This document shows, piece by piece, positions 47,540 through 57,843 of a DNA stretch of 64,000 nucleotides (positions are counted from its first letter, which is position 1; each line of letters starts with the position of its first letter). The notes under the pieces were generated by a model that searched no databases, was not told the origin of the DNA, and saw only the letters and a program-made list of their open reading frames with translations. The translations under genes and the position numbers were made by a program. This stretch comes from Lepturacanthus savala (lineage: Eukaryota; Chordata; Actinopteri; Scombriformes; Trichiuridae): NCBI GenBank assembly GCA_030544235.1, contig CM060469.1, forward strand, positions 6,992,017-7,056,016, in the 5' to 3' direction.

Positions 47540-48050
47540 TTTCACAGTTATTGCTGTAAGTACAAACTCCTACACGCTGTTTTGATGATGTTAAAACCAC
47601 CAGAATCAGCTTGTCTGACGTATCTTGTCCTCATTCTGAATTGTCACTAAGATTTCACTGAACGGATGAGATATTTAAAACCTGTCCAGGTTGTCCGTGG
47701 CCTCTGGGGGGAAAAAAAGGTCTTATGAGGTAACTGCAGCTTCAGTTTCATTTGCACTATACATATGAGATCTTAAATGCTATGGCAATGATGTGCAGCG
47801 TAACAGTCTTCGTCTGCTCGGTTTTCACTGGAAGCCAGACAGATATCATTTTTCCATTAGTGTGTATCCTGGTAGATTCAAAACAACACAGTCACTGTGT
47901 TCTCCACTCACTTATCACTGTTATTGCTTTGGTGATTCACACATTGAGTATTCAGGCATTTGTACAGCATGAATCTGTGTATCTCAGAACTCGTTTGCTC
48001 CTCTCTTGTCTCTGATGTCTGGAGTGTTTGTTTCATCAGGGAGTGCATAG

Positions 48051-50534
48051 TCATAAGGACGTCTCCACACAGGAGCCGTTCCTGTGGAAGGACCTGTGGC
48101 TGTGGCAGTTCTCGCTGCAGTGGACGATGAGCACCGGGTAGCAAAGGGCGTCCTCGTAGTCCGGCGGCTCCTCCTCGTCCGTGGTGAGGCGCTCCGACAG
48201 GCACCGGGTGTTCTCGCTGGGGCTCTCCTGGTCGTCCAGGCTGCCGCTCCTCCAGAAGCAGCTCCGCTGGGACCCGTAGCGCCGGGCCAGGGAGAACCGG
48301 CTGCCGCTGAAGGGGATGCGGGAGCTGGCCCCCGTGCAGATGCTGAGCGCGCTCCTGGAGAACACCGAGGAGCAGCTGATGGCTCGGTGGCAGCGCTCGC
48401 AGTTCTGGCGGATCCCGTGGAAGCTGGTCGGGCACTGGGCCAGGTCCATGAGGCCGGCCTCCGAGTAACTGGGCACCAGCTGCTGGTTGGACCGGATGTG
48501 CCATTCCAGTTCCGTGCTGTCAATGGTGTTAACCCGGGGGATGCGGCGCCAATATGGCCGATCATCGCACGGGGTCACGGGGAGGTAGTCGTGCCCGAAG
48601 AGCTTCTCGATACGATAGTGGACGTATGCTGTACGATACTCCGTGAAGACCCGGAGAGGCCATGAGAAGGTGAGGAAGGAGGCGAACCAGAAGACGTAGT
48701 GGGACAGGTACCAGGGGTGGTGATCCGGGTCAGACAGCACCAGGACGTACTCCTTCAGGTCGATGTTTTTCAGGTGCATGCCCTCCCTGGCTTCCATGTA
48801 GTCGTCCAGGCCCTCGTTGTCAGTGAAAAACCTCGCCCGTTGCGTGAGGTAGGAGTTCTCCGACTCGACGTTGGCGAAGCTGAAACACTTCGTGAAGCGC
48901 ATCTTGGTGAGGGCGGACTTCTCCAAGCCGAGCAGCTGTTTGGAAACGTCCTTCACGCCGCAGTGGCTGTAGTCGAACTCGGCTTCCGCCACGTGGGTGT
49001 TGACGCGCTCATGGTAGACCTGGGTGCTCGTGTAAGCGTCTCCGTTGCGATACCGCGTGACCTGGCGAGTCCGGCGGACGTAGTGGTAGCTGATGGCCTT
49101 CCACCAGATGCAGGGCTTGGCCTGCTGCATCCTCTGGATCCGCTCGGAAATGCCCTCCACGTCCACTTTGTGCTGCAGCTCGTTCTTCACGTGACAGTGC
49201 CAGCACTCCACTAGGTAGACCAGGTACAGCATGCCCAGCAGCGCCAGAGGGATGTAGATGTAGCCGTCGGAGCAGGGGCTGTCGTGGTACATCATGGATT
49301 TTCCTTTGAAGGCACTGTCAAAGGTGAGGCGGGTCACCTTGGTGACGTGACACCAGACCATCGCTCCCATGCAGCCGTACATGAGAACGGACAGAAGGAG
49401 GCATTTCCAAAAACTCTCCCGACATAGCGACTTACTCAGAGATTGTTTAAGGGGTCTTTGCTGTTGAGCAAAAAGCAAAGTAAAAAAACAATAACATCAA
49501 GATCAAATTGCGTAATTATAAATATTTGTAACCAAATTCGGTTAAAAGTACAGATCATAAACTAGAAGTGTGGAAGGAAGATCTAGACAATTAGAAGACT
49601 GTAAATCTATACGCTCTAAGGCTCACACTCGATTTAGACTATTGGACAAATTAAATAAATACAACAAAATATAATGTATTGAGGTGAAGGGGACATTATC
49701 CCATTGTCTATGGCGAAGATGTTAAAAAGGAAAATGATTCCATATTATAATGGATTCTGCACTTTTTATCTTAGGATTATACCCAAAAGGTCACAAATAC
49801 AACAAAAATGAATGAATTTTAATGGACATGTGTTTGTTGCACACCAGAAGATCCATTGCAGACCAAGTGTTCTGTATTGGATGAAGCAAATGCTCATAAC
49901 TTTTCCTTTGGAGAAAGTGACATATTTAAGAAAAGGAAGGAAACATATGTTTGAAAGGATATGGGACCCGGTGGTGTGGCTGAGGAGTGAATGTGTGTGA
50001 TGTTTGTGATATGTAATATTATTCATTTGCAATTTGGTGCATGTGCATATTTGACTTGGACTGAAATAAAATGAAATAGGCAAATACATCCATATTTAAC
50101 ATTACAGTGGGGGGAAATAAGTAATCACAAATTTGATGTACTTTTACTTTATGCAGTGGAAGTTATTTGCAGCTCTGTGTGTGACACTTTATGCAATTAT
50201 ATCCCTCATCTGAGTAGTTATTGGCCAGGTTCAGGGCTTGAGAGATTAAATCAATGCTACAGGCCCACTACAGCTAATGATGCATGCAGCAATGCCATGT
50301 GTGCAGAGAATTGCATTTGTTTCACTCCGCTCCTGGCGAATAATGCGCCAGCAGCGTTCAACATGGATTGAGTGAAAGCCCTGCAAAGGAGAACATAACA
50401 AAATGCACGTTGCTCTAATGAGGGATTTCATTAAAATCAAATAAAAAAGCAGATACCTCCTCTCTGGTGTCTTCCTCGAAGACGGTGGTCGTGCTGCTCT
50501 CACTGGCTGTCGCAGCTGATGCCGGAGGGGACAT
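48051..50534 (-). CDS. tmem151b: TMEM151B, transmembrane protein 151B
   Basis: Multi-pass membrane protein of unknown function. Minus-strand exons: 50,534-50,457 (26 codons, MSPPASAATASESS start, donor GAG/GTATCT) and 49,460-48,051, giving 495 residues against roughly 560 in mammals. Conserved blocks include KPCIWWKAISYHYVRRTRQV, VYHERVNTHVAEAEFDY and VDSTELEWHIRSNQQLVPSY (with I for V at the second residue in this fish). Hydrophobic segments lie at about residues 43-65 and 93-112, and another hydrophobic stretch follows PWYLSHYVFWFASFLTFSW. The C-terminus NGSCVETSL is identical to the mammalian end apart from one residue and is a class I PDZ-ligand shape. The shorter length reflects smaller Gly/Ala/Pro-rich insertions. 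Exon 2 is GC-rich. Confidence 0.96.
49461..50456 (-). other. TMEM151B single intron
   Basis: An AT-rich intron of 996 bases between the two coding exons. No repeat or nested gene was recognised. Confidence 0.7.
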
Positions 50535-51304
50535 GGTGCGGCCGGGCAGATTTGACAATAATGACAGGGCGTGGATTAGGAAGGAGGAAGAGATCTCACC
50601 ACCTTTGCTGTTTATTTTGCAGCGACGCGAGCTACTTATCAAGAGATGAGAGCACATCTGCTGCCGTTCAGAGGCGCTCCGCCCTGAGAAAAGCCAGGCA
50701 TGCCGATCGCTGATCGGTGCAACCCCTACAATAAGGGGGATCTTCTGGAAAAAAAAAAAAAAAAACAAGCGGGGGCGTCTAAAGGAAAACCCGCATCCTT
50801 CCCTTTCAGCTGTGAGAGCCGCAGTCAGTGTGTTAGCTGTCCGTCTTCATGAAATGAGCATGCCCTGCCCCTCCGTGTGTTTATTTATCAGGAGGCGTCG
50901 TTGGTTCTGCAGGGTCGCTGTCCACGGTGCTGAGGCAGGTGTAACGGTGAGAGGCTGTTGCATAAATCTGCCACTTAAAGGGAAAGTCCACCTAAAACTG
51001 GAGTCTGTGAGTTGGTGCGTTTACAGTGATGTTTGGGCAGTGGAGTGCATGGAAAGAAAGGCTCCATCACTCGACTTGAATTGTATAAAAACAGACTTTA
51101 TTAAAACAAATCAAGTGAGTTAATGGATGGATGTTCTGCAGCTCGTCTGGGGGGAAAACAGCCAAATGAAGAGAATTCCACAGAAGAGGAGCCTGCTCGA
51201 TGAAGAGTCTTATTTCAGAAATTCTGGGAACATCTATTAAGCTGCACTTTGTTCTTAATGGATGATACAGACCTATAAGATGCTTAGGCTTGAATGGAGC
51301 CAAT
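50535..51304. other. TMEM151B upstream region
   Basis: 50,535-50,960 is moderately GC-rich and probably contains the promoter and 5' UTR of TMEM151B. A poly-A run lies at about 50,751-50,765. No specific elements can be supported. Confidence 0.35.
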
Positions 51305-51550
51305 TAACCTATTTAAGCCCACCGGTAACTATAGTTACCAACGTCTGTCTATCATTTTCTACTGGAAAAAAAGATGAAGATTCTTTAAATTATTATGATT
51401 TTCAACCCTGACATGTATGTAGTATCTGTTTAATCATGCAAGTCTGTAGAATAACCCCCAAAAAGAAAGAAAAAAATAGAAATATACATTTATATGCATG
51501 AAAACTTTGAAAGAAAAGGGCTTAAATATTATTATAAGGTATTCTGATTG
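51305..51550. repeat. MITE-like element related to 18,898-19,247
   Basis: It starts ACCTATTTAAGCCCACC and contains ATGATTTTCAACCCTGACAT, the reverse complement of a word at about 19,048. The other end, GGGCTTAAATATT, lies near 51,519. Confidence 0.5.
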
Positions 51551-52336
51551 ATGATGGTCCCTCTTGCATCTTATTTTTCCTTAATTAAGTTCTTAATACC
51601 GCGTTTTCTTTGAGGAAAAATAAGATGTTTTGTAGAGAATGGTGAAGATTTGTTTAATATTTAAAACATCTCCCTCAATAAAACATGAAAGAAGGACATA
51701 TACCAGTCACAAGTACATAATGGAGCCAACAAAGAGGGAAGTGAAAACATTGTTTATATGTTATAAATTAAATATGAACACTAATGCTTACATTAGTGAT
51801 GTTACACAGCGTTGTTTCCAGAAATCAAACTGTATCAAACATTAAATCTACTGCAACAGAAACATGAGAAAGACGTGTGTAGCTGCCTCTTAAAACCAAG
51901 GAAGGTCACTATAGTTGACATTTATATATGAAATTATAGATTAGAAGTAATATTAAGCACATCTAATATGAACATTTATTAAAAAAAAACGCTTAAAAAA
52001 ACATGCATGCTCACATAACTGCCATGAAAGCCCAATATCAAAAGTGTATGAAACTGTGGGCCACAATTATACCTAAGTCATTAAAAAAATACAAAAACCT
52101 GTCCAGAAACTTATGTAAAGTCTCAAATGTGAATTGTTTAGTTGTTTACTTGCCTTTATTGATGCACATGCATGGGCAACAGTTTAACAACATGTATAAA
52201 ACTGTTGTCAGTGTCATTGATGCGAATCTAAGAACTTGATCAGCTGTAGTTGAGTCCTGGTGTAGATAAAAATCACAGGAGATCTTCAGCCACAGGGATA
52301 TTTATTCCTTTTGACAACATTGCATGAAGCGATTTA
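51551..52336. other. Intergenic, no recognised feature
   Basis: AT-rich sequence without coding character. Searched by eye for GRXCR1 downstream exons on the minus strand; none was seen. Confidence 0.4.
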
Positions 52337-52337
52337 C

Positions 52338-52382
52338 TTCTTTTCCCAGGGTTTCCTTTTCTGGTGACGAAGGGCACCCTTG
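52338..52382 (-). CDS. Possible terminal exon of an unidentified minus-strand transcript
   Basis: On the minus strand a pyrimidine-rich acceptor (CCTTCTCTCTTCAAG) is followed by 14 codons and TAA, reading GALRHQKRKPWEKK. AATAAA lies about 35-40 bases beyond the stop. This is the layout of a small last exon. It is in frame with the phase-0 donor of the GRXCR1 exon at 53,362, so it could give that transcript a substitute ending, but GRXCR1 does not normally end this way. It may equally belong to another gene or be chance. No family was recognised. Confidence 0.2.
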
Positions 52383-52474
52383 AAGAGAGAAGGAATATAA
52401 GTTATTAACCTTCATCTATAGGTTAAGAATGGTTACAGGGTTTTATAGCTTTAACCTTTTAAAATCCTACATAT

Positions 52475-53005
52475 GATATGATATGGGGAGGCACCTTTGA
52501 CCTTTATTCATATATTGCATGAGAAAACCTGAGCTCCAACATTAAATAAAGGATTTTTATCTGTAGTAAAACACTATTATACTATCAATATCCACATCAT
52601 TAATACAATGAGAAAATAGTTTAATATAGAATCAGTAATAGGGCTGCAACTATCCATTATTTTCATATTTAATTTAGTTTTAAGATGCTTGTATGATTAT
52701 TTAATTGGGTCCTTTATTATCTTCTTTTTAAACATTTTACAGAATATATTCTTCATGTTCTATAATGATCCTCAGTTTGATTTCTATGATTTTATAGACG
52801 AATAAATAATCTTTGAACTCTTATGCTATTAATTATTGAACTTTGTGTTGCAGATAATTTAGCTTATTCAGTTTTTTTTTTCTTGATTTGGATCAATTTG
52901 ATCTTGTTTTAAGTTTTAAATAAAGTTTTTTTTATCTGTCGTAAAACACAGGATGTTTAGAAATATTCTAACTATATTAGCTCTGCAACAGCAACATAAG
53001 GGTCA
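52475..53005 (+). repeat. Dispersed repeat family R1, copy 3 (rear module)
   Basis: It matches the rear halves of the copies at 27.6 and 44.0 kb (CATATATTGCATGAGAAAAC, CTTCATGTTCTATAATGATC, GCAACAGCAACATAA). The front module is absent. Confidence 0.7.
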
Positions 53006-53149
53006 GTAAGAAATGAGAAAGTCAAACACTTATATAAAATAAATACAGTTTTAAAAGTATTCATCAGGTCTCTCCAAATGTATATTGGGTGTTTTTTAGA
53101 ATAATAAATTTAAAATATTTAATCCAATTAGAATATAAAACTAGTTGAT

Positions 53150-53254
53150 AGTGTTCTATTATTTGTGAGTTATCTTCATTAAAAAAAACAGTGCTTTTCC
53201 TTCAAAAATAAGGAAATTTCTAAGTGACCCCAAACTTTTCAACAGTAGTGTATA
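53150..53254. repeat. Tc1-like short repeat end
   Basis: AATAAGGAAATTTCTAAGTG, then ACCCCAAACTTTTCAACAG and TAGTGTATA, is the well-known end of a fish Tc1-type non-autonomous element (from memory). Its inverted form is at about 63,345-63,400, and a related end is at 61,755-61,905. Confidence 0.6.
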
Positions 53255-53361
53255 AACTCCTGGTTTGAACCTAAAACATGAGGTGACAGGATTCTTCTAG
53301 TTCTGTCAGAAATAGCAGAATCAACAGGTGAATTCACCTCTCTGTTTCCATAGGAACTTAC

Positions 53362-53793
53362 AGAATACATGTTGGAGAGGTTGTTGAAAAGCACTTGTCC
53401 GGCGCTCACTTTGTTCCTCACCCCCCGTATGGTGCCGTTCTTGCTGCAGATGTTGATCCTCTTGTTGCTGAACACCATCTCCCTCTTGGCACTGGCGTAC
53501 AAAAGCAGGTCGTCGGGCTCGCAGCCGCCGTCCCCGCCGGCCGCCTCCACCCCCAGGCCGTTCAGGTGGCTGTTGGCCTCGCTGGGGGGGGGAGGAGGCG
53601 GCGGCGGGGTCCTCCGCTCTGCCTCCGGGCTGCCGGTGCGATCCAAGGCCACCGAGTCCACCACGGACCCGTACCAGGCCGTCTCATCCTTGAACACCTC
53701 CGTCAGGACGCGGCCGCTGTTGGCGGACGCCACCCTGAACCTCACCGTCCGCCCGGCCTTCTCCTTCTCCCGCTTCGGGTGTGGCCCTTCCAT
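53362..53793 (-). CDS. grxcr1: GRXCR1-like first coding exon (glutaredoxin domain-containing cysteine-rich protein 1, partial)
   Basis: GRXCR1 acts in stereocilia of inner-ear hair cells, where it is needed for normal actin bundle growth. This exon reads 144 codons from ATG 53,793 to a strong donor (TCT/GTAAGT), phase 0. Family landmarks are GRTVRFRVASANSGRVLTEV near the start and INICSKNGTIRGVRNKVSAG followed by QVLFNNLSN at the end, both close to human GRXCR1. A run of eight prolines (about residues 63-70) lies in the variable middle. The glutaredoxin-like and Cys-rich parts should come in later exons. None was found between here and TMEM151B or elsewhere on the minus strand. Intact and plausible as an exon, but the gene is incomplete in this window; either a paralogue or a broken copy is possible. 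Confidence 0.85.
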
Positions 53794-54551
53794 TTAAATA
53801 CTCGAATGCCTCACATGTTTGACATGCCATTCAGCAAAAGCCAGACGCCCTCTTTCATCCTGCGCAATTACCAAACAATAATATCCTCATTGATGCGTCA
53901 GAATGAAGTGAAAATAGCCTGCCCCCGAGTACAAAAACTAGACACCTGAGTGGTTAATAATAGATGGACTTCTGTCATGGTAACAGCTAAAACAGGCAAA
54001 CAGTAAACTGATATCAGCGTGTTCAATAATTGATAAAGGTTAGTTCTCGCACAGCAGATAGACTTAAGAGATAGACACTCAGGATATGGTCTGCTGGGCC
54101 AGCAGTGAGGAAGAATTACCCACGAAACACTGCGGATGACCTTTTGTTCACTTTGACGTGCTCGTCCATTACCCTTGTCTGTCCCTGTGATCCTGAGAGA
54201 ACTAATTGATGAAATAGTCACCGACTTGCTGACAGCTAAATGTGCCAGAAAGTTCAAGAGGTTTTTAAGTTGATTTTGCTTTATGCATCGCTTAAAATTA
54301 TCGATTCTGCTGGATTTCACAAAAAAAGTCCAGGCGCAAAAGTTAAAAAGTCCGGTTTGTGCTCAACAGGTATTGGTCTGCTTTTTTATCATGAGGATAA
54401 AATGTCTTTTTTTTTTCAACTTTTGTAATTTGAAGATGCAGTAGGCTTTGACTTTTTTTGTTAATTCATTTATTTCCATTTTTTGTTAATTGCTTTTATT
54501 TATCTAAGTCTTTACTTGTATTTATTTTTAGCTTGATACATGTCTTTAATA
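53794..54551. other. Spacer between divergent GRXCR1-like and UTP25 genes
   Basis: Mostly unique, moderately AT-rich sequence. It should hold the GRXCR1-like promoter, but no motif is distinctive. Confidence 0.4.
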
Positions 54552-54815
54552 CAGTGGTTCTCAACGTGCGGTCCAGGGATCCCCAGGGGTCTTTGAAGTG
54601 GTTCCAGGAGGTCCCCAGCAAAACGGGGAATAATGTATTTTAATTATAAGTCCACCCATAAATAACATGCTTGTCATGGGTTTCATATACTTTCTTTAAT
54701 AATATAAGAGCAAAAACCTTTTTAGATGAGGACCCTGGGTTTAAAATCTTATCAAATGGGGGTCTGTGGTCTAATTTGTGTCAGTTTAGGTGTCGAAAGC
54801 AGAACTTTAAAAGAG
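54552..54815. repeat. hAT-type MITE, partial copy just upstream of UTP25
   Basis: It starts CAGTGGTTCTCAACGTGCGG, then CCAGGGGTCTTTGAAGTGG and GATGAGGACCCTGGG, as in the family. The opposite terminal repeat is not evident. It ends within about 100-180 bases of the UTP25 start codon. Confidence 0.7.
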
Positions 54816-54995
54816 TCACATTAAGTGAATATCTGCACATTTACTGTCTTTTTAAACACCAAATTCCTCTCAGTGTTTCCTGTTGAGCACAAACTGCGCT
54901 TCTGCAATTCCCCTCCTGTCCTGCAGGTGGCGGTGTCTGCTGTCAATGGACAACAAGACGCCGCGGAGACACGTGGGACACAAACTAGTGTCAAC

Positions 54996-57795
54996 ATGGG
55001 GAAAAGAAGACAGAACAAGCAACTTTTCACTACTTTGTCTAAAAAACAGAAGAAGCATTTGAAAGAATTCGGAGAGGAGCATCCGTTCCATGATGTGTGA
55101 GTTCATGGCGGCTTGTTGTGAAGCGATAATTCATCTGGTTAGCCTGTTAGCTAAGTGAGCTAAGTGTAATTTATTCAGAGATTTACCTATAAATATGTCA
55201 CTAATAATAACACAAAACTAATATTAGTTTTAAATGAAATGTCTTTTATCTGAAAGTATGTTTTAAAGACGAGGCATCACGTGCCTGCTCCATATTCAGG
55301 GTATTGTTATTAGCAGCTATTAGCAGAAAGTAATCAATAACAGTTACATATTGTAGGTTAACTTGTGTAGTTCCTCACCTTATATAACAAATACCTGGCT
55401 GCTTGAATGGATGCTAGTTTGAGGTGTGAAGAACAGATGAAGTAAAAGAGATACATGATTAAAATCTTATATTTTGCACTTTTCCAGGATTTTATTTTAA
55501 GTTTTGATATCCTTTACAAGACGTATGGTTTTAAATGGTAGAAATCATCTCATTATAGTTTCCCTTCCTTTTCTTCACCTCTCATCTGCAGAGCAGTAAT
55601 TCAGTCACCTCACTGCCTCGCTCTCATCACAGCTTTGTAACCATGTCCTTATATGATTATGGTCTTATTTGTTGCCATTTCCCTTTGTTTTTTTCACAGA
55701 GTCAATGAAAGAACTGAAATAGTGCAGCTGGTGAGTAGCACTGTTTCTTCTGATACACCCATTTACTCAGATTTGTGCAAAACAAAACTGGCGATTATGT
55801 TTTTAGTGGCAGTAAGTACAGCTCTGTGATATTTTGCATTTAAAGCCAGAAAGCCCGGAACAGTCTGATGCTGATGACCTGGAGGAAGAAGAAGAGGAGG
55901 AGGAGGAACCAGTGCAGAAAACAGCCTATCAGAAGCTTCTTTCAACTCTCAGCCAACCTGCCAGCAATGACCAGAGTGATGAGGAGGAGAGCACTGATGA
56001 TGAAGAGGGAGAGGAGGAGCTTCTCGGTAATGGCAAATAGTTTATTTCAAACAAACTGATGAACATTAAAGAGCAAGTGACTGAATACCATTGTATTTTT
56101 ATTGTAGGGGACAGTGACGAAGTCGGTGATGACAGTGAGGATGGTGAGGAAGAGGAACCTGGGGATGAAGATGGAGCTCTGACTAAAGTGGTTGAAGGGG
56201 AAGAGGAGGAGGAGAAGAAGCAGACAGGAGACGAAGAGTTTATAGACAAAGAGCATGAATCTGAGTTCTGCCTGGAGAGCAACTTCATGGGTGAAGAAGG
56301 AGAACAAGACACTGAAAGCGCTGCAGAGCCTGACAGTAAGGGTGAGTAGGGAGTGGATTTCTATAAAAATGAACTTGAAGAATTTTAGAAGTTGTAGTTT
56401 AATGTTTGTTTTTTTCCTCCATTTGCAGACATGTTTTTACAGCATTTGGACACAGAGCTTGGTGAGGAGGATGTGCAAAAGATTATATCTGGCAGCAAAA
56501 CCAAGACCCAAATCACGGTATTACTTTTTTTTTTTTACTTTTTACTTTACTGTTAAATAACAACAACAAGCATTCCATTTTCGTTAAAATAAATCTTAAA
56601 TTTGAACCAAAGTCCTGTTCCCGTTTTTTTCTTTTGCATCTATCCTTGCTGAATTTAGTGGCCAAAATTGGGTGCTCTTCTCTGCACGACTCCCCTGGAG
56701 AAGTTTGGCCCCATCGGTTCTCAGAAAGACACAAACCCCCAAGTTTTCCACAAACTCCTGGAAACCTGTTGGAAGAATCTAAACCAGATGCCTGACTCTA
56801 AGGGGGCGGCCGAGGAGATCAGCCCGTTCCAGTTGGAGCTGTTGACTCTCATGGGCTCCTACAAAGATCTCTACTACCCAGAGATGTGTCCTTTGAACCA
56901 GGGCCCACAGGTTCGCAGTGTGTACTGCCTCCACGCTCTCAACCACGTCCTGAAGGCCAACTCCCAGGTCCTGGCTCACAACACGCAGCTCAGAGAACAG
57001 AAAACTCGGGTTAAACCCGGAGCTGAGCCACAAGATGAACCCAGAGACCAGGGTCTGACTCGGCCCAAGGTAAACTGGATGAATCCTCTGTTTCTCAACA
57101 GAGCTGCACATTTTTAAACATCACTGTTATTGGTCTTCTGGAGTATTTTACTATTCAAGTTTGAGCTCATTTTTAATATATCAAAATATGTGATATTTTT
57201 CAGTATTCAAATATATATTTAGAAATTGTATGTTTCTTTTTTTTGCTTTATTTTCTTTTTATTAATAGTTTTGCACAGACTGCTCTGCAGATAACCTGAT
57301 CTTCATTTTACTGCTTTGCTTACTCTTCAATGTACCTTGGTGTACGGTAAAACTTTATGGAGAAGCAGCGTTCGTTTTTTATATATGGAACAAAGTCCCA
57401 GGTCTGCTGCAACTCTATTATTTTGAGAAAATAACATAAAATACAAAGTCGGATATTCTTCAATTTAGTTTTGTGTCAAATGCTCATATTAGTTTCAGTT
57501 GTATTTAGTCATCATTTTAGTTTAATTTTAGTCAATAGCCTTTTTTTTAGTCTTTGGCAGCAGGTTGATAGTATTGTTAATCAAAATTAATCTAGTCAGG
57601 TATCAGTATTAATAGAAATTCCTATTAGGAACCTTTGTTTAGTTCAGTCTTGCACACAGACTGGTTTTGATGTGACACCACTGGAGAGAGCTGAATGTTG
57701 CCTACAAGCTAAAAGTTTAAAGTGTGTAACACAACAGATTAAAACCGTGATGAAGTAATCAACGTTGCTGCGTTTAGTGCCAACAGCACTGGTGT

Positions 57796-57843
<48 letters not shown>

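Noticed and set aside
43040..48000. Possible GRXCR1 exons 2-4 or QRSL1 (neighbour of MTRES1 in human)
   Set aside because: No conserved words of either protein were found on either strand; the region is AT-rich and repeat-bearing.
48084..49214. Long plus-strand frames opposite TMEM151B
   Set aside because: Shadow of the conserved GC-rich TMEM151B exon.
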